Part shown: positions 28,423-37,900 of the stretch, piece by piece
Numbering within the stretch: position 1 is the stretch's first letter
Layout of the letters: every line of letters starts with the position of its first letter
Position numbers and translations under genes: made by a program
NCBI GenBank assembly: GCA_050117315.1
Contig: JASFMY010000045.1
Location: 1 to 44,227 of the forward strand
Direction: 5' to 3'
Source: JANQIV01 sp050117315
Lineage (GTDB): Bacteria; Bacteroidota; Ignavibacteria; Ignavibacteriales; Melioribacteraceae
Length of the DNA stretch: 44,227 nt
The notes under the pieces: generated by a model
The model's input: only the letters and a program-made list of their open reading frames with translations
Told to the model about the DNA's origin: nothing
Databases searched by the model: none

Positions 28423-31074
28423 CTACATATTAAACCAATAAGTAAACTTAACCATATAAATATTCTCGGGGTATATATCGACTAATTTTTTAGCCGATTT
28501 CTGAAATTGCAGTTCCCCAATATTTTCAGATTCGGATCTGGTTTGCGTCCAAACGAAATAAACAACTGAACCTGGTAGATACTCCCAGCGCAAGACCGCA
28601 TTTCCTCTTAAAGACACAAAGTTGAAATTAGGGTCCATTAAACTAAACTGCTCTGCCGGTCCAGTACCATCAGGATCTATAATATATGTACCATCTTCAA
28701 GTCTTATATCATTATAAACATTAAAGTCATAAGTCTTCGGCTTCGCCAGATCTTTTATATTTATGTAACTCCCTGAAGAAATCATTGGCTGTGCATAGAG
28801 CTGCAAGCTTAGTTTCGGGGTAAAAGTCCAGTTTATTCTTATGTTTGCGCTTACTGTTTTTTGTTTTAATTCACCGAAAACATATCTTTTATTAAAAGTT
28901 GAAGTAGCAGTTGGATCATCAAAAGAATTTATATATTGCGCCGGACTTTTTGAGAAATCATATGAAGGTCCTATACTGAAAGATATATTCGAGGAAGGCC
29001 TAAACTCAATGTCTGCACTTAAACCCCATGACCATGAATCTTCTTTTCTTTGGGATACGCTTCCGTTAAAAAACACTACCCAATTCTTTCTTGAATCTGA
29101 GCCCATATTGGCTCTAAAACTATAGCCTGGAAGGTTAACGGATAAAGGACCGCCTCGTGTCAACCTATTATCATAAGACTTCGGGTTATAAGACAAGTTC
29201 CAACCTATATAATAATAATTCGGTAGAGTTATATTACCATAGTGAGAAATTGCCTGCCATGTAATATCGCCATCATAATCGTAAGTCCTGTATAATGCGG
29301 TACCAAGCTCAAGGTAACGATAGAAAGAAGTTGGTTGATCCCAAAAATATCCTGTCCCAATGTGCATATTAACAACATCGGATCTCCATTGGAAACCAAT
29401 GTCATTCATATCAAAAGTAGGGGAGATAAAACCGATAGCAGAATTAAAAATAATATTTCCTTTTTGCTTATTTATATAAAAACGTCCGGCATAACCTGCC
29501 AGAGAAGTTATATTACTGTCCACACTATTATATTTAGAATCAGGTCTCTGGAAATAGTGGCGCGGGCTTTCCTGAACATTAATCATTTGGCGTTTAGTCC
29601 CTGAAATCATGCTCATTGCCAGCCAGCCGCTAACAACCCATGTTCTTTCAGAATCCAAAAAGGTCCAGCCGTCAATTCCGCCTGTAAAAGCATTTTTATT
29701 AATGTTATCACGCAAAGCATCATCCTTAAACATTCTTGAAGTAAACGTGGAGATAAATCCTAACCCGTGCTTTCCTTCATCAATTTCTTTTTGGCCGCGA
29801 AGAACTCCATAATATGTTAATGGTTCAACCTCAACGCTTGATTTATTTCCATTCACTGAATAATCTGCATATTCTCTTCCGGTTAATGCAGAGACGGCAC
29901 CAACATTCCAATTTTCAAAAATTTTTCCTGTTAACTTGACTGCCCCCAAGATATGGGTTCCACTAGGAACATCATGATAATCACTATAAGGAACATATCC
30001 TTGCGGTACTCTCCCAATCCTTCTACTATAAAATAAATTGGGTGTACCCCAGTCATAGCTTTTATATTCTTTTGCACCTCCCGTTCCAAAATCAAAAATT
30101 GTAGAACCTTCAATAAAGAAAGGTCTTTTTTCCTCAAAAAAAGTTTCACCATCACTTAAGTTGATTACTGCCGGGTCAATTTCAACCTGCCCGAAATCAG
30201 GATTGACCGTAGCATTTAAAGTCAAATTTGTTCCTAATGCCATTTTAAAATCCGCACCGACCGCAGGAGTATATTTTGAACCGTCGTTAAATGGGTTAAA
30301 CTGGTCACGACGAGAATATTCCGCTTTGGTTGTGATATAAGGAAGTATTTCTATTCCGTTTGAAGAACTCACATTATTAATCCCGTGTAACTCTGCAAAG
30401 CGAGAAACAAACCCACTTTCATTTTTAGGCACATAAACCAAGAAATCTTCTTCATTTCTTCTAGCAATTACCCTCTTAAAATTTATACCCCATATGTTTT
30501 CAGCTTTGTCCTTAAACCTAAGTTGAGAAAACGGGATACGCATTTCGACTGTCCATCCCTCACTATCAATATTAACTTTGCCTTCCCATACACCGTCCCA
30601 AGAGCCATCCTCCCAATCATCATTATATAGAACACCATCATATTGAGTGCCGGCAGCAGATAAAGAAAAATAAAACCCACTTCTCCTATCGTAATAAGGA
30701 TCTAAATAGACAAAGAAACGATCTGTATCAATATCTACATCTCTTCTGGCAAGTCTAGAAATAATCGAATCTGGATGAGTATCGTACATTCTTGCTGCTA
30801 CATAAGCAGCACTGTTGTCGTAAGCTATATAAACAATTGTTTTTTGTGTGGCCGTCTCCCCTTCATCGGGGTCTCTTTGAATGAAATTAGAAATTCCGGG
30901 ATTACTTTTCCATACCTCCTCATTTAGTAACCCGTCCACAGTAATCGGTTTACTAATATGGATTGTATTCATTTTTACATTCCGGTTCTGTGCTTCTCCT
31001 TCGGTTTCCTTGGCATTAACAACATTTAGGAAGTGAGCTAATACAAGTAAAATAGTAAATAATTTTTTTTTCAT
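28423..31074 (-). CDS. DUF5916 outer-membrane protein with N-terminal CBM9-like domain
   Basis: 883 residues. Signal peptide (KKKLFTILLVLAHFLNVVNA), then a carbohydrate-binding module family 9-like domain at about residues 40-240 (ITVDGLLNEEVWK, FFVYLDPYYDRRSGFYFSL, GWTVEMRIPFSQLRF). The DUF5916 region follows (from about 245: LPYITTKAEY, NPDFGQVEIDPAVINLSDGETFFEEKRPFF), ending in many amphipathic strands with a C-terminal ...YWFNM, which suggests an outer-membrane barrel. The function of DUF5916 is not established. Its promoter has the same operator pair as the TonB receptor and lyase-like genes, which ties it to glycan use here. It is probably the first gene of a three-gene operon. Confidence 0.88.
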   Translation of the reverse strand: MKKKLFTILLVLAHFLNVVNAKETEGEAQNRNVKMNTIHISKPITVDGLLNEEVWKSNPGISNFIQRDPDEGETATQKTIVYIAYDNSAAYVAARMYDTHPDSIISRLARRDVDIDTDRFFVYLDPYYDRRSGFYFSLSAAGTQYDGVLYNDDWEDGSWDGVWEGKVNIDSEGWTVEMRIPFSQLRFKDKAENIWGINFKRVIARRNEEDFLVYVPKNESGFVSRFAELHGINNVSSSNGIEILPYITTKAEYSRRDQFNPFNDGSKYTPAVGADFKMALGTNLTLNATVNPDFGQVEIDPAVINLSDGETFFEEKRPFFIEGSTIFDFGTGGAKEYKSYDWGTPNLFYSRRIGRVPQGYVPYSDYHDVPSGTHILGAVKLTGKIFENWNVGAVSALTGREYADYSVNGNKSSVEVEPLTYYGVLRGQKEIDEGKHGLGFISTFTSRMFKDDALRDNINKNAFTGGIDGWTFLDSERTWVVSGWLAMSMISGTKRQMINVQESPRHYFQRPDSKYNSVDSNITSLAGYAGRFYINKQKGNIIFNSAIGFISPTFDMNDIGFQWRSDVVNMHIGTGYFWDQPTSFYRYLELGTALYRTYDYDGDITWQAISHYGNITLPNYYYIGWNLSYNPKSYDNRLTRGGPLSVNLPGYSFRANMGSDSRKNWVVFFNGSVSQRKEDSWSWGLSADIEFRPSSNISFSIGPSYDFSKSPAQYINSFDDPTATSTFNKRYVFGELKQKTVSANIRINWTFTPKLSLQLYAQPMISSGSYINIKDLAKPKTYDFNVYNDIRLEDGTYIIDPDGTGPAEQFSLMDPNFNFVSLRGNAVLRWEYLPGSVVYFVWTQTRSESENIGELQFQKSAKKLVDIYPENIYMVKFTYWFNM

Positions 31075-31117
31075 TTTTTTTTATTTATTTGAGATTGATT
31101 AAAAGATCATAAATCTA

Positions 31118-31238
31118 GCTAAATCGCTACATAATTATAAGGTTACTGTAATTAATTATATTACAATATATTATGCCGTTACTAACAATAATTAGTAAAC
31201 CGGTTTAGTTATATAATACTTTTTATGTTAAAAATCAA
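31118..31238 (-). promoter_or_regulatory. Promoter with two LacI operators 76 bp apart (DUF5916 operon)
   Basis: Minus strand: -35 TTGATT (31238-31233), 17-bp spacer, -10 TATATA (31215-31210). Operator 1 is AGTAAACCGGTTTAGT (31194-31209), nearly a perfect palindrome. Operator 2, GCTAAATCGCTACATA (31118-31133), is weak and was accepted partly because its position is exactly 76 bp away. The leader to the DUF5916 start is about 125 nt. Confidence 0.75.
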
Positions 31239-31359
31239 GAATTCTTTAATTTTATTCAATCATTTAGATAATTAATAAATTGACTAGCTTGTCTTAAGAG
31301 TAATATTGCTCACTATTTTTCATATTTTGTTATTCCTATAAATACTTTGCCTATATTCA

Positions 31360-31558
31360 ACTAGTGTTATGTCAACAATGAAGTGTCGTGTCATTCCCGA
31401 ATGCTTTTATCGGGAATCCATTTTTATAAATTAGATTCCCACTTAATACGTGCGGGAATGACATAGTATAAGTTATTTGTAGATTCCGGCTTAAAGCCTG
31501 CCCCGTAATGTATTAATACGGGGATTACCGGACAATACAGAATTGACATGACACTAGT
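31360..31558. repeat. Composite nested palindrome with ACTAGTGT arms
   Basis: Outer arms ACTAGTGTTATGTCAA (31360-31375) and TTGACATGACACTAGT (31543-31558) match with one mismatch. Inside are a perfect 11-bp inverted pair, TGTCATTCCCG (31389-31399) and CGGGAATGACA (31453-31463), and a third hairpin, CCCCGTA (31501-31507) with TACGGGG (31517-31523). The inner repeat shares CCCGAATGCTTTTATCGGG with the core of 22537-22691. Confidence 0.75.
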
Positions 31559-31570
31559 TTGCACGGAAAT

Positions 31571-31723
31571 GTTTCTTCGGGGAATTGTATTGAATGTTGC
31601 CAAGCTTGTAGTGAGATTACCGCTCCGTTTCTTTTTAGCCTTTCCTTGTAATTTTAAAGTCCACTTGAAAATATCATACTCTTCATAACTCATGTCTCGG
31701 TCAATGTTTACAATACGTTCCAA
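31571..31723 (-). pseudogene. Possible remnant of a small protein gene
   Basis: A minus-strand frame starts at 31723 (MERIVNIDRDMSYEEYDIF) and stays open for about 50 codons before running into the palindromic element at 31360-31558. Its C-terminal half is therefore translated repeat, not protein. The N-terminus has the look of a short bacterial hypothetical protein, but I do not recognise a family. The rest of 31239-32021 holds no other gene. Confidence 0.25.
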
Positions 31724-32021
31724 AATTGATATGAGTGTAAATTTTGAATTTCCTCTAGTCGCAAAAAAACTGCTATACGATTAAAGAATTTTATAAATCT
31801 TATTTCTCTAATAGAATTCAAGCAATTATTCATATTATGACAATTCCGACTTTAACCATTTCTAATGCATAATCTGAGTTTAATACAAAAAAACCTCGAA
31901 AACACCTTCTTTTTTCTATAATCTAGGTTTTATTTTTAGGCACAGTGAATCAGGGATTCTCTACAATTTATTTTAGATATAATTACATCATTGATTCTAC
32001 AAAATATTTTATTACAATATC

Positions 32022-33056
32022 CTAACGTTCTACTCTCCCAGAGCCGCTGCCTTTCGCCAATTTTTCTACTTCTTCAACAGAAACTAAATTAAAATCACCG
32101 GGGATCGTTTGTTTCAAACATGAAGCCGCAACTGCAAATTCAAGTGCCTCTTTAGTGTTATCCTTTTTCAATAATCCGTAGATTAATCCGCTGGCAAATG
32201 AATCTCCTCCGCCGACTCTATCAATAATACTGATATCGTATAATTTTGATCTATACGGCTCTACACAATCTTTATCATCCAATAAAACTGCGCTCCATCC
32301 GTTCCTCGATGCCGAAAAACTTTCCCTCAGTGTTATGGAGACCGCTTTAAAATTATACTTTGATTTCAGTTTCCTAGCAAGATCAAAATATTCATCAATG
32401 TTTATTTTCCCTTCTTCAATTTTCGACTTATCGTTTTTAATCCCCAGGCTTTTCTCAGAATCTTCCTCATTGGCAATGCAAACATCCACATAATCCATCA
32501 AAGGCATCATAACAGCTTGAGCTTCTTTTTCCGTCCATAGTTTGGCTCTAAAATTCAGGTCACAGCTAACTGTAGCACCGGCATCCTTAGCATATTTACA
32601 GGCATACGTTAAATATTCTTGAAGGTTTTTCCCTATTGCCGGAGTGATTCCTGTCCAATGGAACCATTTCGCATCTTTGAATATTTCCTTCCAATCAAGT
32701 TCACTCTTATTTATTTCTGAAACGGACGAACCGGCTCTGTCATAAATTACTTTTGATGGTCTCTGGCTTGCACCGGTTTCGAGAAAATAAATTCCGACTC
32801 TATTACCTCCCCTAATAATGAAATCTGTCTTCACGCCGAAACGTCTTAAATGATTAACGGCAGACTGCCCGATTTCATGTTTGGGTAATTTTGTTAAAAA
32901 ATAACTACCTAACCCATAATTGGAAAGCGACACGGCAACATTAGCCTCACCGCCTCCGTAGGTAACATCAAAATTTTGTGATTGGACAAACCTGCTGTAT
33001 TCCGGTGTAGAAAGACGAAGCATGATCTCTCCAAAAGTAACTACTTTCTCAAACAT
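32022..33056 (-). CDS. kdgK: 2-Keto-3-deoxygluconate kinase (KdgK), PfkB family
   Basis: Phosphorylates 2-keto-3-deoxygluconate to KDPG, the step after KduD in unsaturated uronate catabolism. 344 residues. The N-terminal TFGEIMLRLSTPEYSRFVQ and GGGEANVAVSLSNYG match KdgK. The C-terminal DRVGGGDSFASGLIYGLL holds the catalytic base (Asp285). The start has a GGGAG ribosome site. It is preceded by its own operator-bearing promoter and by a LacI gene. No KDPG aldolase or uronate isomerase is in the window. Fructokinase activity is the main alternative, but the sequence start and context favour KdgK. Confidence 0.9.
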   Translation of the reverse strand: MFEKVVTFGEIMLRLSTPEYSRFVQSQNFDVTYGGGEANVAVSLSNYGLGSYFLTKLPKHEIGQSAVNHLRRFGVKTDFIIRGGNRVGIYFLETGASQRPSKVIYDRAGSSVSEINKSELDWKEIFKDAKWFHWTGITPAIGKNLQEYLTYACKYAKDAGATVSCDLNFRAKLWTEKEAQAVMMPLMDYVDVCIANEEDSEKSLGIKNDKSKIEEGKINIDEYFDLARKLKSKYNFKAVSITLRESFSASRNGWSAVLLDDKDCVEPYRSKLYDISIIDRVGGGDSFASGLIYGLLKKDNTKEALEFAVAASCLKQTIPGDFNLVSVEEVEKLAKGSGSGRVER

Positions 33057-33184
33057 AATTGCTCCCTAATATTTTATCGAACTAATTATTTGTATTATAT
33101 TTATTATCAGTTGGAAAATTTTTCTTCATCGATTGCTCCGTGAAAGCAACCGCTTACAAATTTTAGAATAGAAAAATCGTCTTT

Positions 33185-33305
33185 ACTAAATCGCTATATT
33201 TATTATAAAACCCATTAACTCTTTATGATACAAATGGTTACTCAATACTTATCATTATTTATTAAACCGTTTTAGTTAAATAAAATATTTCCACATTAAA
33301 GTCAA
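33185..33305 (-). promoter_or_regulatory. Promoter with two LacI operators 76 bp apart (kdgK)
   Basis: Minus strand: -35 TTGACT (33305-33300), 17-bp spacer, -10 TATTTA (33282-33277). Operator 1 is ATTAAACCGTTTTAGT (33261-33276); operator 2 is ACTAAATCGCTATATT (33185-33200), weak in its right half. The 60 bp between the operators matches that of the TonB receptor 1 promoter at 21 of 29 positions in its middle (spacer positions 14-42). It lies between kdgK and the LacI gene, which supports that LacI as the regulator. The 33057-33439 gap has no other feature. Confidence 0.8.
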
Positions 33306-33439
33306 GAACTTTCAAGGACTATTATAATATAAATTGGGACTACGGGAAAATTTAAGAATTTGGGAAATATACAACCGTATAAGTTGATATAACAAAATCT
33401 CTGTGTAAAGCAAATAAATTCAAATGAAGTAAAGAAAAG

Positions 33440-34456
33440 TTACATTTTTTTACGACATGATCCCCGTTCAATTAATTTAGCGTCAAGGATAATCCTTCTG
33501 TTAAGTAACTTTTCGTTTTGCGATATCTGCTTAATTAATAAATGAGTTGCAGTTCTTCCAATATTATAAGCAGGCATGTCGATGGTTGTTAGGGGTGTTT
33601 TAACATATTTACTGAAATCAATATTATCGAATCCGATAACTGATACAGTCCCGGGAACATCTATGCCAAGTTCATTTAACGCATTAATTAACCCGATGGC
33701 AACAAGATCGTTATAGCAAAAAATTGCAGAAGGTAACTGATTTGTGCTGGAGACGAATTGCTTTCCGGCTTTATAACCGTCGGGTAAGTATGAACCGGCT
33801 TGAATGATAAACTCTTTTTTGATCTGAATGTTATTCTCTAAATGAGCTTGCTTAAAACCTTCAAGTCTTTCCATACCATGTCCGGAATGTACCGGGCCGG
33901 ATAAGTATGCTATTTCTCTATGCCCTAGTTTTATTAGATATGAAACCGCCTTATAAGCTGCATTAACGTTATCAATATCAACAAGGTTTATCTGATAATT
34001 TGCCACATTCCTTAGCATTACAAAAGGAATATTTTCTTTCAACAGGGTTGATAAATAAAGATAATCAACACCCTCTCCACTAAGAGGAGAAATAATAAAG
34101 CCATCCAGACGTTTACTTTTAAAATTTTCAATTATCCCATTCTCTTTATCCGGAGATAGCTCCGAACTTCCTATTAGAACGGAATAACCTAGTTCCGAAC
34201 AAGTATCGTATACTCCTTTCATAACCTTTGTAAAAAAAGGGTTATCAATTTCCGTAATAATTAGCCCTATGCTTTTTGTCTTACGTACAACTAATGATTG
34301 TGCAATTTGACTGGGGTTGTAGTTATATTTTTTTACAATCCCTTGTACTTTTTCTCTTGTTTTATCGGAAACTCCCGGTTTATTGTTTAATACAATAGAC
34401 ACAGCTGATTTTGATACGTTAGCCAGTTTTGCAATATCTGAAATTGTTAAATTCAT
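33440..34456 (-). CDS. LacI-family transcriptional regulator (kdgK-side paralogue)
   Basis: LacI/GalR-type repressor, 338 residues. Helix-turn-helix TISDIAKLANVSKSAVSIV, then NNKPGVSDKTREKV, a hinge (AQSLVVRKTKSIGLI) and an effector-binding domain (DNPFFTKVMKGVYDT, FCYNDLVAIGLINAL, VIGFDNIDFSKYVKTPLTT). It is close in sequence to the LacI at 15749-16771, with the same recognition helix. As the gene next to kdgK and near three further operator-bearing promoters, it is the best candidate to bind the ACTAAANCGNTTTAGT sites. By analogy with uronate systems the inducer may be 2-keto-3-deoxygluconate or a related intermediate, but this is a guess. Confidence 0.92.
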   Translation of the reverse strand: MNLTISDIAKLANVSKSAVSIVLNNKPGVSDKTREKVQGIVKKYNYNPSQIAQSLVVRKTKSIGLIITEIDNPFFTKVMKGVYDTCSELGYSVLIGSSELSPDKENGIIENFKSKRLDGFIISPLSGEGVDYLYLSTLLKENIPFVMLRNVANYQINLVDIDNVNAAYKAVSYLIKLGHREIAYLSGPVHSGHGMERLEGFKQAHLENNIQIKKEFIIQAGSYLPDGYKAGKQFVSSTNQLPSAIFCYNDLVAIGLINALNELGIDVPGTVSVIGFDNIDFSKYVKTPLTTIDMPAYNIGRTATHLLIKQISQNEKLLNRRIILDAKLIERGSCRKKM

Positions 34457-34573
34457 TATTAAATTTTAATAATTTTGCTATTATAATAAATCTAAATTTG
34501 ATAAATTCTGATATTAAATCAAATATAAAAAATAAAAAAACTCATGGGAAATAGAAAAATTACTACATCATTG

Positions 34574-34689
34574 TATACTTGTTGCAAATTGGTTTTGGGA
34601 TTTTGTTTTTATTTCGAACTCACCTAAATCCTCTCTTAAAAAGAGAGGATTTTATGGAAAAATACCAAAACCAATTTGGCTTGTGTATA
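34574..34689. repeat. Palindromic element, copy 3 of 3 (interior inverted)
   Basis: Outer ends TATACTTGTTGCAAATTGG and CCAATTTGGCTTGTGTATA are the same as in the other copies and in the same orientation. The interior is the reverse complement of copy 1: it reads TTTTTATTTCGAACTCACC, then the hairpin ATCCTCTCTT/AAGAGAGGAT, then TTATGG. The hairpin stem differs from copy 1 at several positions on both sides, so pairing is maintained. It lies between the lacI start and the GH2 stop. The rest of 34457-34932 has no gene. Confidence 0.85.
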
Positions 34690-34864
34690 AAAAAAACAAA
34701 AAGTTGCTAAGGAGTAGTTCAAAGAAAACAACGAAAATCTCCGTATTAAAAAGAAGCAAACTATTAAAACCAATAATCATATTATTGAATAATGAACCAA
34801 TACAAGAAGGGTTATAGGAATAAAAGCCTAAAGAAATATGAGATCGGTCTCAGTTTTCATATTT

Positions 34865-34892
34865 GGGAGAGCTTTTTAGGTTAAACTCTCCC
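34865..34892 (-). terminator. Hairpin downstream of the GH2 gene
   Basis: GGGAGAG (34865-34871) pairs with CTCTCCC (34886-34892), about 40 bp after the GH2 stop on the minus strand. A second small inverted pair, AACATTT/AAATGTT near 34898-34916, lies between it and the stop. No long T-run follows. Confidence 0.4.
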
Positions 34893-34932
34893 GGTATAAC
34901 ATTTCAGAAAATGTTAAACTATCGACAAAACA

Positions 34933-37900
34933 TTAGTAATCTTTTTTTGCAATAATATCTTTAAATCCATTAATGTTTTTAAAAGGTATTATTGTAAAGC
35001 CGTAACTATAACCTTCAGGCGAAGGATAAATAGTATATTGTTTGTGTGGTGTGGACCCCCAGCTGTCGTCACCACCTACTCCCATCATTCTATAATCGAT
35101 ATGAAGTTCAACAAAATCTCTCGGAGTAATATCTATTATATGTCGGTTACTGGTATTCTTATCTTCGCCGGAATCGAAATCTTCAACAGTATTATTAAGA
35201 GCAGTAAATTCAATTAAGCTGTGAGCTACTATTGCTATTCCATTGTAGTCGTTATTAAATAAATAGAGCCATCTTGTATCTGTTTTATGTCCGTTTTCCT
35301 GCGGACGAATATACGGAACATACTGCTCCTGCACAGTAGACTTATACCTTCCCACATGAGCAGAAGTTTTTCGGTCGCAATAATTCTCATGAGGTCCCCT
35401 TCCGAAATATTCAAGGTTTTCAAATTCTACAGGTAAGTGCATTTTCATGCCGATCCTTGGAATCACAGCAATGTTTGTATCGGCTGATATCAATTCATTA
35501 TTAATCTTTATAATTCCACTGTTGTAAACAGTATAAACTGTTTTCCAAATTGACATTAGATACTTGTAATTATAGATAACTTCAATTGTAACGGATTGTT
35601 TTTCATTTTCTTTAACCGAAACGGATTCGGCTTTTAGATCCACATAAGAAGCGTTCTTCCATTCGGTACATTTTTTCGTCATCCCCCAACCGTAATCATT
35701 ATCAATAGGAGCACGCCAAAATGTAGGACGCGGACCTTTTTTATTTTTTATAAATTCAATATCGTCATACTTGTATGAGGTGATAATCCCGGATCTTCCA
35801 TCAATTACCAGGCTGAAATCACTTGAAGAAATTTTAATATCAGGTTCTCTTATTAAACTCAATTGTTTATCATTCGAAAAATCTGCCGGTTCCTTTTTCA
35901 TGTAAAACGGAAGCTTAAATTGTTCTGAAGCTACTTCCCAGTCAGCAGGAAGAAAAGTATCTTCGTTCTTAGTTCTAACAGATAAATTTAGAAAATATTC
36001 TTTGCCCGGTTCCGGATTTATAGAGGAAACATCAACTTTAATAATCTGTTTTTGTTCAGGACCTATAGAAAGCTTTTCAAGTTTCCCGGTTTTAATAGTA
36101 TTACCGTCAGCTTGTATTTCCCAATCCAATTTATAAGCATCAAGATTCTTAAATCTGAATTTATTAATTACTTCTATCCTTCCTTCATCTAGTTTGACGG
36201 GATTAAATCCTATATTCTGGTATACAGCCTTTACCTCCATCCCGTGAGATTTGGAACTGCGGTCAGGGTAAACAACTCCGTTGATTAAAAAGTTACCGTC
36301 GGAAGGTGTCCCCTGCGGCCCAAAGTCTCCGCCGTATCCCCAAAATTCTTTTTCGTTATTCTTGATTAATATCCCTTGATCAACCCAATCCCATATAAAA
36401 CCTCCCTGAAGATTGGAATATTTTTCTATTACATCCCAGTAATCCTGTAAATTGCCGACGCTATTTCCCATAGCATGAGCATATTCACAAAGTATTAATG
36501 GACGACCGTGGTGTGTTTTTGCATACTCCTCCAAAGCCCAAAGTCCGTGGTACATCGGGCAATAAATATCTGTGTTCCACTCGAGTTTAGCACGTTCATA
36601 TTGAACCGGACGCGTGTTGTCACGTTCTTTTACCCACAAGTACGTGTTATAAAAATTATACCCATTCCCTGCTTCGTTACCTAGCGACCAGAAAATTACA
36701 CTTGGATGATTTTTATCTCTTTCAACTGAGTTTTTTATTCTGAACATGTGAGCATCCAGCCAATCCGGATCATTGCCAAGCGTTCCTCCTTTTCTAAGAT
36801 CATAACCCATAGCATGTGATTCAATATTAGCTTCGGCAACAAGGTACATTCCGTATTTGTCACATAGTTTATACCACTGTTCAGGCTGCGGATAATGGCT
36901 TGTACGAACTGCGTTAATATTATGACGTTTCATCTGTTTGATATCTTCCATCATCAGGTCTTCATTAATTACCTGCCCCATAACAGGGTCAAACTCATGA
37001 AGATTAACACCTTTAATGAGAATCCTTTTACCATTGACCAGCAGAACACCGTCTTTTATTTCAATAGAACGAAAACCTATCTTTGACGATGTCATTTCTA
37101 AAACATTACCATTTTCATCTTTTGTTGTAATTAATAAAGTGTAGAGATTAGGTATTTCTGCCGACCATTGTTTAACGTTCTTTACTACTCCATCGAACTT
37201 TATAAAACCTATAGAATCATTTTGTGAGATTAGTATTTGTTTACTTTCAGAAATAATTGTTTTGCCTTCATTATCAAGAATTTCATATTCTGCAGTTACA
37301 TTTGATTTTTTATTTAAATGATTTTTCATCTCCAATTCAAGTGAGAATACTCCGTCGGTATATTTATCATCAAGAAGGGCTTTTGCAAAAAAATCTCTTA
37401 TTCTAATCTTAGGCTGTGAATAAATATATACTTCGCGTGTTATCCCGCTCATCCGCCAGAAATCCTGGCATTCTAGATAACTGCCGTCTGTCCATCGTAT
37501 TACTTCCACTGCAATAATATTTTTCCCCGTTTGTAAATAAGGGGTAATATCAAACTCAGCGGGGGTTTTGCCATCTTTTGAAAAGCCTACTTTTTTTCCG
37601 TTCACCCAAACATAGCCTGCGGACTTAATTGCTCCGAAGTGAATAAATACCTGTCTGCCTTGCCAGGTTTGAGGCAGATTAAATTCTTTACGATAATACC
37701 CGAATGAGTTATTTTCCATATCCACAAAAGGGTTTTTCTGCACGTAACCGGGCGCCCATTCATATTCCAGGTTCAGATAAATTGGAACTCCGTAACCTTT
37801 CATTTCCATATTTGACGGGACTTCGATATCTTTCCAATTATCATAATCAATATCTGTTTCATAAAAATTCGTTAAGCGGTTTGTTATCCCTTGAACAAAA

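Noticed and set aside
31424..31570. C-terminal half of the 99-codon frame ending at 31424
   Set aside because: It is translation of the palindromic element at 31360-31558, so it is not evidence for a protein.
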